From an uncultured Bacteroidota bacterium (lineage in GTDB: Bacteria; Bacteroidota; Bacteroidia; Chitinophagales; Chitinophagaceae), in NCBI GenBank assembly GCA_903875055.1, contig CAIQUX010000273.1, positions 1 through 40,499 of the forward strand: a stretch of 40,499 bases of DNA, in the 5' to 3' direction. The notes beneath the pieces were generated by a model. It did no database searches and had not been told where the DNA came from. It saw only the letters and a list, made by a program, of their open reading frames with translations. Position numbers and translations under genes: made by a program. This document shows, piece by piece, positions 18,132 to 25,728 of this stretch. Positions within the stretch are counted from its first letter, which is position 1. Each line of letters begins with the position of its first letter.

Positions 18132-19160
18132 ATGGATTATTCTCTTGTTATATACGCTGTGGGCGCATTTTTGGTTTCCACACTAACTCAATATCTCGTC
18201 ATAGATTTATCGCACAAACGTGGCATATTTATTGACGACCATACGAGTGATTTACCCCAAAAGCTGCACAACGAACCCACCCCACGCATCGGAGGCTTAG
18301 GTATTTTCATTGCCTGTGTATTCATGACCAAAGATCTTGAACTAGGTCTTAAAATCATCCTTTGCCTGATTCCAGCCTTTCTAGCCGGATTTCTTGAAGA
18401 TCTGTTCGCTAAAATATCCCCGCTTCGAAGATTGTTGATTATGAGCATTTCTGCCGTCATGGCTATATACCTTATCGATGCTGTCGTGCTTGATTTTGGT
18501 TTCATCGTAGTTCCGTATTGGCTCGGTGTCTTCATATCGATCATCGCTTTTCTGGGACTCATCAACGGCACCAATCTGATTGATGGTTTTAACGGGCTAT
18601 CTTCCGGTGTATGCTTTTTAATTTTCACAACCTATTTTGTCATCAGTCTACGCGTCGGAGACCAGACCATGGCCTACATCAGCCTCATCTGTATGGCTTC
18701 CATTCTGGGGTTTATCTTGTTCAACTTTCCTTTCGGAAAGATATTTCTCGGCGACGGAGGAGCGTATAGCTTGGGATTCATGTTGGCTGTCCTTTCCATC
18801 ATGATTGTCAAAAGAAACCATGATATTTCGCCCTGGTTTGCGCTGGTTTGTCTTATTTATCCTGTTTGGGAAGTCATCTTTTCATTCTCAAGAAGAATGA
18901 TCATACATCGATTGTCACCCTTACATCCTGATTCAAAACATGTCCATCAACTTGTCTTCAGGAATATTACCAAGCATAACAACCCATTGACCTCCTTACT
19001 GATATTCCCATTCGTACTTCTGTTTAATTTACTGGCTATCTTGTTTTATAACAGTTCATTTTCTTTGTTCATCATTTCATTGATTTTTGTAAGCTTTTAT
19101 ACCATTTTCTATTTGATTTATTCGAGAAAAGAAACAAAAAACGGACTTAAAATTGACTGA
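18132..19160 (+). CDS. WecA/MraY-family undecaprenyl-phosphate sugar-1-phosphate transferase
   Basis: The 342-residue polytopic protein (about ten hydrophobic segments) carries the family motifs: PTPRIGGLGIF near residue 50, GFLEDLFAKISP near residue 87, LINGTNLIDGFNGLSSG near residue 143, FLGDGGAYSLGFMLA near residue 205, and HPDSKHVHQLVFR near residue 265. Members move a sugar-1-phosphate, usually GlcNAc-1-P, from a UDP-sugar onto undecaprenyl phosphate at the cytoplasmic face, starting O-antigen, capsule or related glycan synthesis. The first acidic motif reads ED where DD is common. No glycan cluster surrounds it, so the exact sugar cannot be told. It converges on the divIC-like gene with a 15-base gap. 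Confidence 0.88.
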   Translation: MDYSLVIYAVGAFLVSTLTQYLVIDLSHKRGIFIDDHTSDLPQKLHNEPTPRIGGLGIFIACVFMTKDLELGLKIILCLIPAFLAGFLEDLFAKISPLRRLLIMSISAVMAIYLIDAVVLDFGFIVVPYWLGVFISIIAFLGLINGTNLIDGFNGLSSGVCFLIFTTYFVISLRVGDQTMAYISLICMASILGFILFNFPFGKIFLGDGGAYSLGFMLAVLSIMIVKRNHDISPWFALVCLIYPVWEVIFSFSRRMIIHRLSPLHPDSKHVHQLVFRNITKHNNPLTSLLIFPFVLLFNLLAILFYNSSFSLFIISLIFVSFYTIFYLIYSRKETKNGLKID

Positions 19161-19175
19161 TAACCTAGTTGCTGA

Positions 19176-19472
19176 TCATTTCTTCAAAATCGTATCGAAT
19201 ACGAAGACTTCTTCATTGGGATGTTTCATGAAATATTTTTCACGGGCATACTTTTCAAGTGTGTTGGAGTCAGTTTTAATTGCTAGCTTCTCGGCCTGAA
19301 TAACTTCAATCTCCTTTTCCAGATAAATTATTTTTTGCTTCATCTCATCAAGTTCCAATCGTTGTTTATATTGGGATACGACATCATATTCTGCAAAAAA
19401 GAATATCCATAAAATGAAACCGGTTGTAACCAGAAAATATTTATTTCGGAGTATACCGATGATTGTTTTCAT
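19176..19472 (-). CDS. Septum-formation initiator family protein (FtsB/DivIC-like)
   Basis: The product is 98 residues from ATG 19472; an upstream TTG would add only eight unconvincing residues. A single membrane helix (residues about 10-27, with YFLVTTGFILWIFFFAEYD) is followed by a coiled coil (residues about 33-65, with LDEMKQKIIYLEKEIEVIQAEK) and the family-typical YAREKYFMKHPNEEVFVF near residues 74-91. FtsB/DivIC proteins bridge early and late divisome parts with FtsL and FtsQ/DivIB. It is last in the nusB-DUF1573-yajC operon, 30 bases after yajC. Confidence 0.85.
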   Translation of the reverse strand: MKTIIGILRNKYFLVTTGFILWIFFFAEYDVVSQYKQRLELDEMKQKIIYLEKEIEVIQAEKLAIKTDSNTLEKYAREKYFMKHPNEEVFVFDTILKK

Positions 19473-19502
19473 GTGTGATGACTGAGTTATACGCAAACAG
19501 GA

Positions 19503-19847
19503 TTATGCCTTAATCTCTGCGGTGGCTTTTTTCCTGAATGCAGAAGTAAGTTCCATAGAGATGGCGCTTCGATCCATTTTTATGACTGTATTACGATCCA
19601 CTTCAACAGAAATTGTACCATCATCATTCGCCTTTACAATCTTTCCGTAGATACCTGCCGTCGTAATAATGGTATCGCCAATATTATTCTGATTCGAGAA
19701 CTCCTTTTGTTCCTTCGCACGTTTCATTTGAGGACGTATCATAAAGAAATACATTACGGCAATCATTCCTACCATAAAAACCAGATTCATCATCGGATTA
19801 GGTTTTCCTCCCTCTCCCATCATCAGTAAAGTGTCAATCGAATTCAT
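19503..19847 (-). CDS. yajC: Preprotein translocase accessory subunit YajC
   Basis: The product is 114 residues from ATG 19847; the longer frame begins at TTG 21 bases upstream and is less likely. One membrane helix (LVFMVGMIAVMYFFMI) is followed by the diagnostic RPQMKRAKEQKEF, then a small beta domain with GDTIITTAGIYGKIVKANDD and a conserved VDRNTVIKMDRSAI. YajC associates with SecDF at the Sec translocon. It lies between the DUF1573 lipoprotein gene (57-base gap) and the divIC-like gene. Confidence 0.94.
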   Translation of the reverse strand: MNSIDTLLMMGEGGKPNPMMNLVFMVGMIAVMYFFMIRPQMKRAKEQKEFSNQNNIGDTIITTAGIYGKIVKANDDGTISVEVDRNTVIKMDRSAISMELTSAFRKKATAEIKA

Positions 19848-19904
19848 GTTGTTGTATTTTTTGCGCAAAAGTATTCAAATATCCAGTCAGAAAATAATTT
19901 TATT

Positions 19905-20378
19905 TTAGTTCACAGCTGCCCTGATATATAAGTTATATTCAGACGGATTCCCATTCGTGCTGACAATAATCATCTTCTCATTATACCCTTTCTTGCCTTG
20001 ACTGTTAAATGTTACTTTGATCTTGTTTTTTTCTCCTGACTTTATAGGTTGCTGAGGAAATAATGGCACAGTGCAGCCACAAGATGCTTTTGCCTCACTG
20101 ATAACAATATCTTTTTTACCTGCATTTATGAATTCAAAATCGAATGTTAGCACCTCCCCTTCTGACACTTTCCCAAAATCATGGATTGTATCTGAAAATA
20201 AAATACTACCTAATGAATGCAGAGCGAGCGTATCATCCTGCAAGGATCTGGGGTTCTCAACGAGACTACTTGGCATATGCCCATTCAAAGCAGCTGAATC
20301 ATCTGAACGAACCGTTGAATGGCATGAAAACAGAAAAGCAGAAAGACCAATAACACTTAATAAGTTGAAGCGAAACAT
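19905..20378 (-). CDS. DUF1573 lipoprotein
   Basis: The product has 157 residues. The N-terminus MFRFNLLSVIGLSAFLFSC is a lipoprotein signal with lipidated Cys19. Residues about 58-157 form the Ig-like DUF1573 domain with HDFGKVSEGEVLTFDFEF, EAKASCGCTVPLFP and KVTFNSQGKKGYNEKMI. The Cys-Gly-Cys motif is conserved in the family. The function is unknown; the nusB-DUF1573-yajC order recurs in many Bacteroidota. It starts 27 bases after the nusB stop, so it is in the same operon. Confidence 0.88.
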   Translation of the reverse strand: MFRFNLLSVIGLSAFLFSCHSTVRSDDSAALNGHMPSSLVENPRSLQDDTLALHSLGSILFSDTIHDFGKVSEGEVLTFDFEFINAGKKDIVISEAKASCGCTVPLFPQQPIKSGEKNKIKVTFNSQGKKGYNEKMIIVSTNGNPSEYNLYIRAAVN

Positions 20379-20405
20379 ACGATTAACAAATTGTATTTTT
20401 ATAAA

Positions 20406-21332
20406 TTACTTTTTTGCAAAAATCTCTTTATTTAATTTATTTTCTCTCAGAAGGTCTTTATGTACATTGTCAAGCAATCCATTCACGAACTGACCGCTTT
20501 GCAAGGTACTGTATGATTTGGCGAGATCGATGTATTCGTTTATAGTGACCTTAACTGGTATGGTGTTGAAGTAAAGCATCTCTATAATCCCCAGATGAAG
20601 TAATATCAAGTCTATCAGTGCAACCCGTTCAGCATCCCAATTCACAAGTTTAGGTTCGATTAGACTAAATACGATCTCTTTCTTTTCGTAATAAGTTTTG
20701 ATTAGTTCATGGGCAAATTCCAGTTTATCAGCTGATATCAACCGATTGAATTGAAAAGTCGAGGCATTGGTCAATAATTTATCCATCCACGCTTCAATCA
20801 TATCAGCATCATTGTACCAACACAAGAAACGTTCACTAAGAAAACCAGAAGCTATTTCATTCGAAAAAATACATTTGGATAAAATAAATTGAAGAATTTC
20901 TTTTTCTTCCTGCGATGTCCGTTCTGTTTTTAAAATATATTTTTTATACTCATCAGAATCAATCAGGCACTGAAATATCTTTTTTATCATTTCATCATCG
21001 AACAGGGACGCTAACTTATGTATTTTTATTGCTTCTATAAAGGAAGCATTCCTTTTTAGTTGCTGAATGATGGTATTTCCCGCCAGTTTCTTGTTAACAT
21101 TCATGTCTTCAACTGAAGCGATTAATTTCGACGCCTTTTGGTTGGCATGAACCACTACATATTCAGACAGAAGGCATGTCAGATGAGTTATGGCAGCAAG
21201 CAAGGCTGATGTTTCTCTGATCTTGTCGTCCAATATCTTAGGTGGTAATTGCGTATCGACCTCTTCAAACTGCTGCCCTAGTTCGTATATTGTCTGGAAT
21301 ACCTTGATTCGGATGTTTCTTCTGCTAATCAT
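20406..21332 (-). CDS. nusB: Transcription antitermination factor NusB (long Bacteroidota form)
   Basis: The 308-residue product starts MISRRNIRIKVFQTIYEL, the usual NusB opening. The C-terminal third holds the NusB fold signature: VALIDLILLHLGIIEML, IPVKVTINEYIDLAKSYS and SGQFVNGLLDNVHKDL. E. coli NusB has 139 residues; Bacteroidota forms are about 300 because of a helical insertion between the two halves, and this one fits. NusB with NusE/S10 binds boxA in rRNA operons. It leads a four-gene operon (nusB, DUF1573, yajC, divIC-like), with a TATATTTG -7 element 31 bases upstream. Confidence 0.93.
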   Translation of the reverse strand: MISRRNIRIKVFQTIYELGQQFEEVDTQLPPKILDDKIRETSALLAAITHLTCLLSEYVVVHANQKASKLIASVEDMNVNKKLAGNTIIQQLKRNASFIEAIKIHKLASLFDDEMIKKIFQCLIDSDEYKKYILKTERTSQEEKEILQFILSKCIFSNEIASGFLSERFLCWYNDADMIEAWMDKLLTNASTFQFNRLISADKLEFAHELIKTYYEKKEIVFSLIEPKLVNWDAERVALIDLILLHLGIIEMLYFNTIPVKVTINEYIDLAKSYSTLQSGQFVNGLLDNVHKDLLRENKLNKEIFAKK

Positions 21333-21663
21333 ACAAAGAGCCTGAATTGTTTAAAATTGGAGGCAAATATAGGTCAAATCAGGTCAGATAAAAGACAGGT
21401 ATGCCGAAGTGTATTGTTATTAAAAACATAATAAGCCAACCCGAAGTTTATGAATTTTCACGATACATGTAAAAATGAAAGAAACAAAACTCAAACTGCG
21501 ACTTATGACATAACAATAGCTGTTATTCAATGATTATTTAAAAAAAGATGACTATTCACACCATTCATAAAGTGTTATCAATTAATTGTTTAGGTAAATA
21601 TTTAATTTTTACTATTTTCACATTTCCATTACTAAAATTTCATCTCACTAAAACACAATTCTT
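21333..21663. other. 331-bp intergenic region between nusB and the RpfF-like gene
   Basis: This AT-rich divergent spacer holds the nusB -7 element on its left side. I found no convincing TAnnTTTG element in front of the RpfF-like gene, no RNA gene and no clear long hairpin. The sequence just before 21664 is very AT-rich (poly-T stretches around 21600-21625). Confidence 0.5.
21364..21371 (-). promoter_or_regulatory. -7 promoter element of the nusB operon
   Basis: Minus-strand TATATTTG fits TAnnTTTG and lies 31 bases before the nusB ATG. No matching -33 TTG was seen. Confidence 0.45.
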
Positions 21664-22563
21664 ATGTTTATTAATAACAACCTTCGAATCAAGATTGATG
21701 AGGAACACAAAATTTTATGGGTAGGAATTGATCTTCAGGACAAATTATGTTATTCTATTCACTTTCTTGACAATCTGTCGTACGTCAAAGATTTGATTCT
21801 TTATTTCATCCGGAAAGAGAACATCAAGTATGTGGTAGCACATTCCCTCAATAAAGGAGTTTGGAATCTCGGTGGCGACCTTGAGTTTTTTGTCTCCTGT
21901 ATACGAAATTCTAATCGAAAGGCCTTACAAGATTATGCTTATAAATGTATTGAACTCGTATACAACTTCAACAGTAACTACGAAGTAGACGTCTTTTCGG
22001 CATGTGTGATTCAGGGAAATGCCTTCGGTGGAGGCTTTGAAAGTGCACTTTCAGGCAATTATATCTTGGCTGAGCAATCGGCAAAATTCAGTTTCCCTGA
22101 AGTGATTTTCGGTACCTTCCCTGGCATGGGAGCATATAGTTTCCTTACCAAAAAGGTAGGTTACAACAAGGCGAACGACATTATCCATTCGAATAAGACA
22201 TTCTCAGCTGAAGAAATTCACGATTTGGGGATTATCAATGGCGTCTGTGAAGATGGCAAGGGTATTGAAACTATCTACTCACAAATTAAAAACGGAGAAC
22301 TGGATAAATTCGTAAATGACCCTTTCATGAATATCTGTAATAAGGTATCACGAAAAGAATTGATGGATATCGTGAATGTATGGTTAGACCGCGCTTTCTT
22401 ATTAAGCGAAGACAATCTGGGAAGAATGACCAAACTATCAAATTTCCAAAAGAGAAAAATGAATCAGAATAAAGAAATTCAAGCAAGAACGGAGGAAGAA
22501 CAAAAACTTTCACATGTCAACTCCCTGATCAATAGTTCATTTCAACCAACTTCTAACTCATGA
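21664..22563 (+). CDS. RpfF-like crotonase, candidate DSF-family fatty-acid signal synthase
   Basis: The 299-residue crotonase-fold protein matches RpfF more than ordinary enoyl-CoA hydratases. It has VWNLGGDLEFF at 66-76, IQGNAFGGGFESALSG near 116-131, FPEVIFGTFPGMGAYSFL at 144-161 and a C-terminal WLDRAFLLSEDNLGRMTKL block. In Xanthomonas RpfF the two catalytic glutamates lie in the GGGFE and PEV motifs 20 residues apart; here they are Glu126 and Glu146, also 20 apart. RpfF converts 3-hydroxyacyl-ACP to a cis-2-unsaturated fatty acid (DSF/BDSF), by dehydration and thioester cleavage. The last about 30 residues are a polar extension. No rpfC/rpfG-like sensor is in the window. Family membership is well supported; signal production is inference. 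Confidence 0.83.
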   Translation: MFINNNLRIKIDEEHKILWVGIDLQDKLCYSIHFLDNLSYVKDLILYFIRKENIKYVVAHSLNKGVWNLGGDLEFFVSCIRNSNRKALQDYAYKCIELVYNFNSNYEVDVFSACVIQGNAFGGGFESALSGNYILAEQSAKFSFPEVIFGTFPGMGAYSFLTKKVGYNKANDIIHSNKTFSAEEIHDLGIINGVCEDGKGIETIYSQIKNGELDKFVNDPFMNICNKVSRKELMDIVNVWLDRAFLLSEDNLGRMTKLSNFQKRKMNQNKEIQARTEEEQKLSHVNSLINSSFQPTSNS

Positions 22564-22641
22564 CGATTTTCTTGAATAGGTTAATTGATATGAATCCATC
22601 TGAATATTTGTTAACGGGATAAATTATTAAATAATAAAATC

Positions 22642-22649
22642 TATATTTG
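22642..22649 (+). promoter_or_regulatory. -7 promoter element of the Omp28-type gene
   Basis: TATATTTG (TAnnTTTG) lies 30 bases before the ATG at 22680. The closest upstream TTG is too far (over 30 bases). Confidence 0.45.
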
Positions 22650-22679
22650 TTACGTCATTCATAAAAAATAAACTTAAAC

Positions 22680-23555
22680 ATGAAAAAACTTCTCACCTTC
22701 ACCCTTTTAACGGCATTGGCCTTAAGCTTTAACGCTTGCAAGAAAAGTAGCTCGACAGTTGATGGTACTAACTTTCTAGGCAATACCACACACACAACAA
22801 CAACAACTCCCCCTCCGGCAGATCCTTTAGCTCCGGTAGGTTCATTGCCAGCCGATTATACTAAAAAGGCTGTCCTTGAAGAATTCACCGGTGAGTGGTG
22901 CGGATGGTGCCCAGAAGGTGCCAAAGTAATGGTTGACAATATTGCTGCACATCCTGGAAAAGTTGTCGGAATTGCTGTTCATGATGGTGACCCTATGGAA
23001 ATCCCTTCTTATAATACATGGATTAAAGCATTAACTGGTGTTACTGGCTTTCCTAACGGAAGCGTTGACAGAGCCGATGCTTCTGACCGTGGAAACTGGA
23101 CAAGCCAAATCAATGCTGAATTAGCTAAAACAGCCAACCTCGGCATTGCCATGGTAACTAAGACAAAAGGTAACTTATCAACTGTTCAAGTCTATATCGG
23201 TTATAAAAGTGCGATTCCAGCAGGTGCTAAATTGACATTAGCTGTTATCGAAGATCATGTTCCTCAATCTTCTGGTGGCCAGCATAATTACTCAACTACA
23301 GTAGTTGTTGATGCTAACTGGCAACATTCTCATGTTCTAAGAGGTTTGGTAACTGCTAACGATGGTGATGCGGTTGATTTAACTTCAACTAAGAAATATA
23401 CTATCGTTGAATTCAAAGACATCGATTTGTCAACTATGAATATCAATAACATGGCGAATGTGCAGTTTGCAGCTTTTATCAACGTAAATTCCACGCCAAG
23501 AGATATCCTGAATGCTCAAGAAGCAGGTTTAAACGAAACTAAAAAATGGGATTAA
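22680..23555 (+). CDS. Omp28-family lipoprotein with thioredoxin-like CGWC motif
   Basis: The product has 291 residues. The N-terminal signal ends in the lipobox SFNAC (lipidated Cys20), followed by a Thr/Pro-rich linker (about 35-55). A thioredoxin-like segment follows: VLEEFTGEWCGWCPEG places a CxxC pair at Cys74 and Cys77, and VTGFPNGSVDR is a cis-proline-like loop. The C-terminal half is a beta domain typical of Omp28-related outer-membrane proteins (HNYSTTVVVDANWQHSHVLRG). Omp28 was described in Porphyromonas gingivalis as a surface protein; the CxxC suggests thiol redox activity, which is inference. It is monocistronic, with a strong terminator right behind it. Confidence 0.85.
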   Translation: MKKLLTFTLLTALALSFNACKKSSSTVDGTNFLGNTTHTTTTTPPPADPLAPVGSLPADYTKKAVLEEFTGEWCGWCPEGAKVMVDNIAAHPGKVVGIAVHDGDPMEIPSYNTWIKALTGVTGFPNGSVDRADASDRGNWTSQINAELAKTANLGIAMVTKTKGNLSTVQVYIGYKSAIPAGAKLTLAVIEDHVPQSSGGQHNYSTTVVVDANWQHSHVLRGLVTANDGDAVDLTSTKKYTIVEFKDIDLSTMNINNMANVQFAAFINVNSTPRDILNAQEAGLNETKKWD

Positions 23556-23576
23556 TTTCTCCCATCAATATATTAA

Positions 23577-23601
23577 ACGCCTCTCAGGAGGCGTTTTTTT
23601 T
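23577..23601 (+). terminator. Intrinsic terminator of the Omp28-type gene
   Basis: ACGCCTC (23577-23583) and GAGGCGT (23588-23594) form a perfect 7-bp stem with loop TCAG, followed by a run of eight T. It begins 21 bases after the stop codon. Confidence 0.92.
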
Positions 23602-23657
23602 ATGTATGAATCTTCCGAAATAAAGCACTAAGCATTATTATTCCTTACTTTCGTCTT

Positions 23658-24314
23658 GTGATACTGAGTTATACTGAAGAAAACTATCTGAAATCAATTT
23701 ACCATCTGGGTAACAATAGTTCGCATGAACAAACATCGACCAATAGTATCGCAGAATTCCTCTTGATCAAGCCTGCTACCGTAACGTCCATGTTGAAAAA
23801 GCTGAAAGTAAAGCATCTCATCTCATATGAGCGATATGGCAAGGTTTCTCTGACTAAAAAAGGAAATGAAATAGCATTGCAAATCATCCGTAAACACCGT
23901 TTATGGGAAGTGTTTCTGGTTGATAAATTGAATTTTAAATGGGATGAGGTTCATGAGGTCGCTGAACAACTTGAACATATACAGTCTGAAAAACTGATTA
24001 ACAAATTGGATGCCTTCCTTGAATTTCCAACCCACGACCCTCATGGCGATCCGATACCCGATACAAAAGGAAAAGTTGTAAGCATATCCAAAACTACCTT
24101 GGCAGAAGCCACTGTGGGTTCCACTTATAAAGTTGTGGCAGTGAAGGATTCATCAAGTGAATTCCTGAATTATCTTATGCAATTGCATATCACATTATCC
24201 ACTTCCATCAAGGTAATACGAAAAATAGAATTCGATCATTCGATGCAAATCCAGGTCAATAAAAAGGAGATCAATGTCTCTGAAAAATTCGCTTCCAATA
24301 TATTAATAGGTTAA
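23658..24314 (+). CDS. DtxR/MntR-family metal-dependent transcriptional regulator
   Basis: The 218-residue product starts at GTG 23658; its opening ILSYTEENYLKSIYHLG aligns with the normal start of the family. A winged HTH lies at about 8-70 (SIAEFLLIKPATVTSML). The dimerisation and metal-binding domain follows (KHRLWEVFLVDKLNF, VHEVAEQLEHIQSEKL, PTHDPHGDPIPD). An FeoA/SH3-like C-terminal domain spans about 145-218. Family members sense Mn(II) or Fe(II) and repress transport genes. It is followed after only 9 bases by corA, so the pair is co-transcribed; CorA may be a target or partner. Confidence 0.88.
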   Translation: MILSYTEENYLKSIYHLGNNSSHEQTSTNSIAEFLLIKPATVTSMLKKLKVKHLISYERYGKVSLTKKGNEIALQIIRKHRLWEVFLVDKLNFKWDEVHEVAEQLEHIQSEKLINKLDAFLEFPTHDPHGDPIPDTKGKVVSISKTTLAEATVGSTYKVVAVKDSSSEFLNYLMQLHITLSTSIKVIRKIEFDHSMQIQVNKKEINVSEKFASNILIG

Positions 24315-24323
24315 TCATCCAAT

Positions 24324-25424
24324 ATGAGGACAAGCAAGAAAAATTATCTGCAGTTGATCAATCCCCTGGAGATTCTGCGCACTAAAAAAATCCTACAGAA
24401 TAATCCTACAGTCAGTCCGATACCTCCTGTACAGCAAGAATCTATACTTAGTTTGTATGAATATGATCAGGCACATTCTTCCCGTAACGATTCAATCAGT
24501 AGCGATGAAGTGCTTGTTTCCTTGTTTGACAGCAACAAATATTATTGGCTGAATGTTGATATTCTCAATACCCAAACCATCGAAAAGATAGGAAAAAATA
24601 TCGGCCTCCATCCGTTGATCGTAGAAGATATCCTGAGTAAGAACCAACGCCCAAAGTCTGATGAAATCGACAACCTGTTCACTTGTGTCATTCATATGCT
24701 TTATTTCAATGAAGAAACCACGAGTATTGAAAGTGAACAAGTGAGTTTTGTCTTAGGTAAAAACTTCCTGATCACATTCCAGGATGATTGCATTCGTGAC
24801 TTGTTTGCTCCTGTAAGGGATAAACTCAAAATAGCAGCAACTAAAGTAAGGCAACATGGTGCTGATTATCTGCTCTATGCATTATTGGATGCCATAGTCG
24901 ATCAGTATTTCATCGTGCTTGACAAACTGGCTGTTCAGATTGAAAAGCTTGAGGAAGACATATCAAGAGGTAACTCGGATACGTATTCAATGAACCATAT
25001 CAATGACCTTCGAAAAGAAATCATGTTCTTCAAACGGAATGCTCATCCGGTAAGGGAACTGATGGGCAGTATCATCCGCTCTGAAACAGCGCTGATTGAG
25101 GAACGCAACAATAAATACTTCAAGGACATTTTCGACCACATAATTCAAGCCAATGATTTATGCGAAACCTATCGCGACGTCATTACCAATATCAGGGACC
25201 TTTATTTGAGTCAGGTCAACCTGAAGACCAATGAAGTGATGAAGTTCCTTGCCATCGTAACTGCCTTGCTGGCACCCGCTACAGTCATTGGTGGGATGTT
25301 CGGCATGAATTTCGACCGCATCCCTATTCTTCATAATCAAAATGGGTTCTGGATAGCAACTTCCTTGATGATCATCGTACCAATATTCATGCTGTTTTAC
25401 TTTAAGCGTAAAAACTGGTTTTAA
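24324..25424 (+). CDS. corA: CorA-type magnesium/cobalt transporter
   Basis: The 366-residue product has a soluble alpha/beta N-domain (for example HPLIVEDILSKNQRPK and LFTCVIHMLYFN), a long helical stalk at about 190-300, and two C-terminal membrane helices. The pore signature is present as GGMFGMNFD, with GMN at 327-329; Phe replaces the usual Tyr before it. The C-terminus is a basic KRKNWF. CorA forms pentameric Mg2+ channels that also pass Co2+ or Ni2+. It sits in an operon with the DtxR-type gene directly upstream and converges on the dinB fragment. Confidence 0.95.
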   Translation: MRTSKKNYLQLINPLEILRTKKILQNNPTVSPIPPVQQESILSLYEYDQAHSSRNDSISSDEVLVSLFDSNKYYWLNVDILNTQTIEKIGKNIGLHPLIVEDILSKNQRPKSDEIDNLFTCVIHMLYFNEETTSIESEQVSFVLGKNFLITFQDDCIRDLFAPVRDKLKIAATKVRQHGADYLLYALLDAIVDQYFIVLDKLAVQIEKLEEDISRGNSDTYSMNHINDLRKEIMFFKRNAHPVRELMGSIIRSETALIEERNNKYFKDIFDHIIQANDLCETYRDVITNIRDLYLSQVNLKTNEVMKFLAIVTALLAPATVIGGMFGMNFDRIPILHNQNGFWIATSLMIIVPIFMLFYFKRKNWF

Positions 25425-25440
25425 TCCTTGCAGTCAATCT

Positions 25441-25728
25441 TTATTCTGGAGATGGCATATTCATCAATTGCCATTCTTCTTTTGAAGGTCCATAAACACC
25501 CTGCACCTTATGCCCTTCCAAACGCATCAGTATGGTCAATTGCCCACAATGATGCGCCTGATGCTTCATTAGTACAGAAAGCACCGTTCCTTTCTTCCAC
25601 ATTTCGCCGTACATATTGACCTCCTCCTCTAAATCCTCATCTTTCCATTGGCTTTTAACATACGGCAAACTGAATCGGAAGACTCTTTGTATACCTTCAT
25701 AATTTAATGATAATCCGTAAAAGTGCAC
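25441..25728 (-). pseudogene. DinB-type protein, 5' half lost (C-terminal fragment)
   Basis: The frame gives about 95 residues, including LKHQAHH-type sequence read as MKHQAHHCGQLTILMRL and VQGVYGPSKEEW. This is the C-terminal part of DinB/YfiT-like four-helix metal-binding proteins, which are usually about 160 residues. Reading further upstream in frame hits a TAA within 21 bases, and the GTG at 25728 is not a credible native start. The break coincides with the left end of the IS1595-type element. The usual HHRGQ motif reads HHCGQ here. Sequence to the right of the IS shows no missing N-terminal half. Confidence 0.75.
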
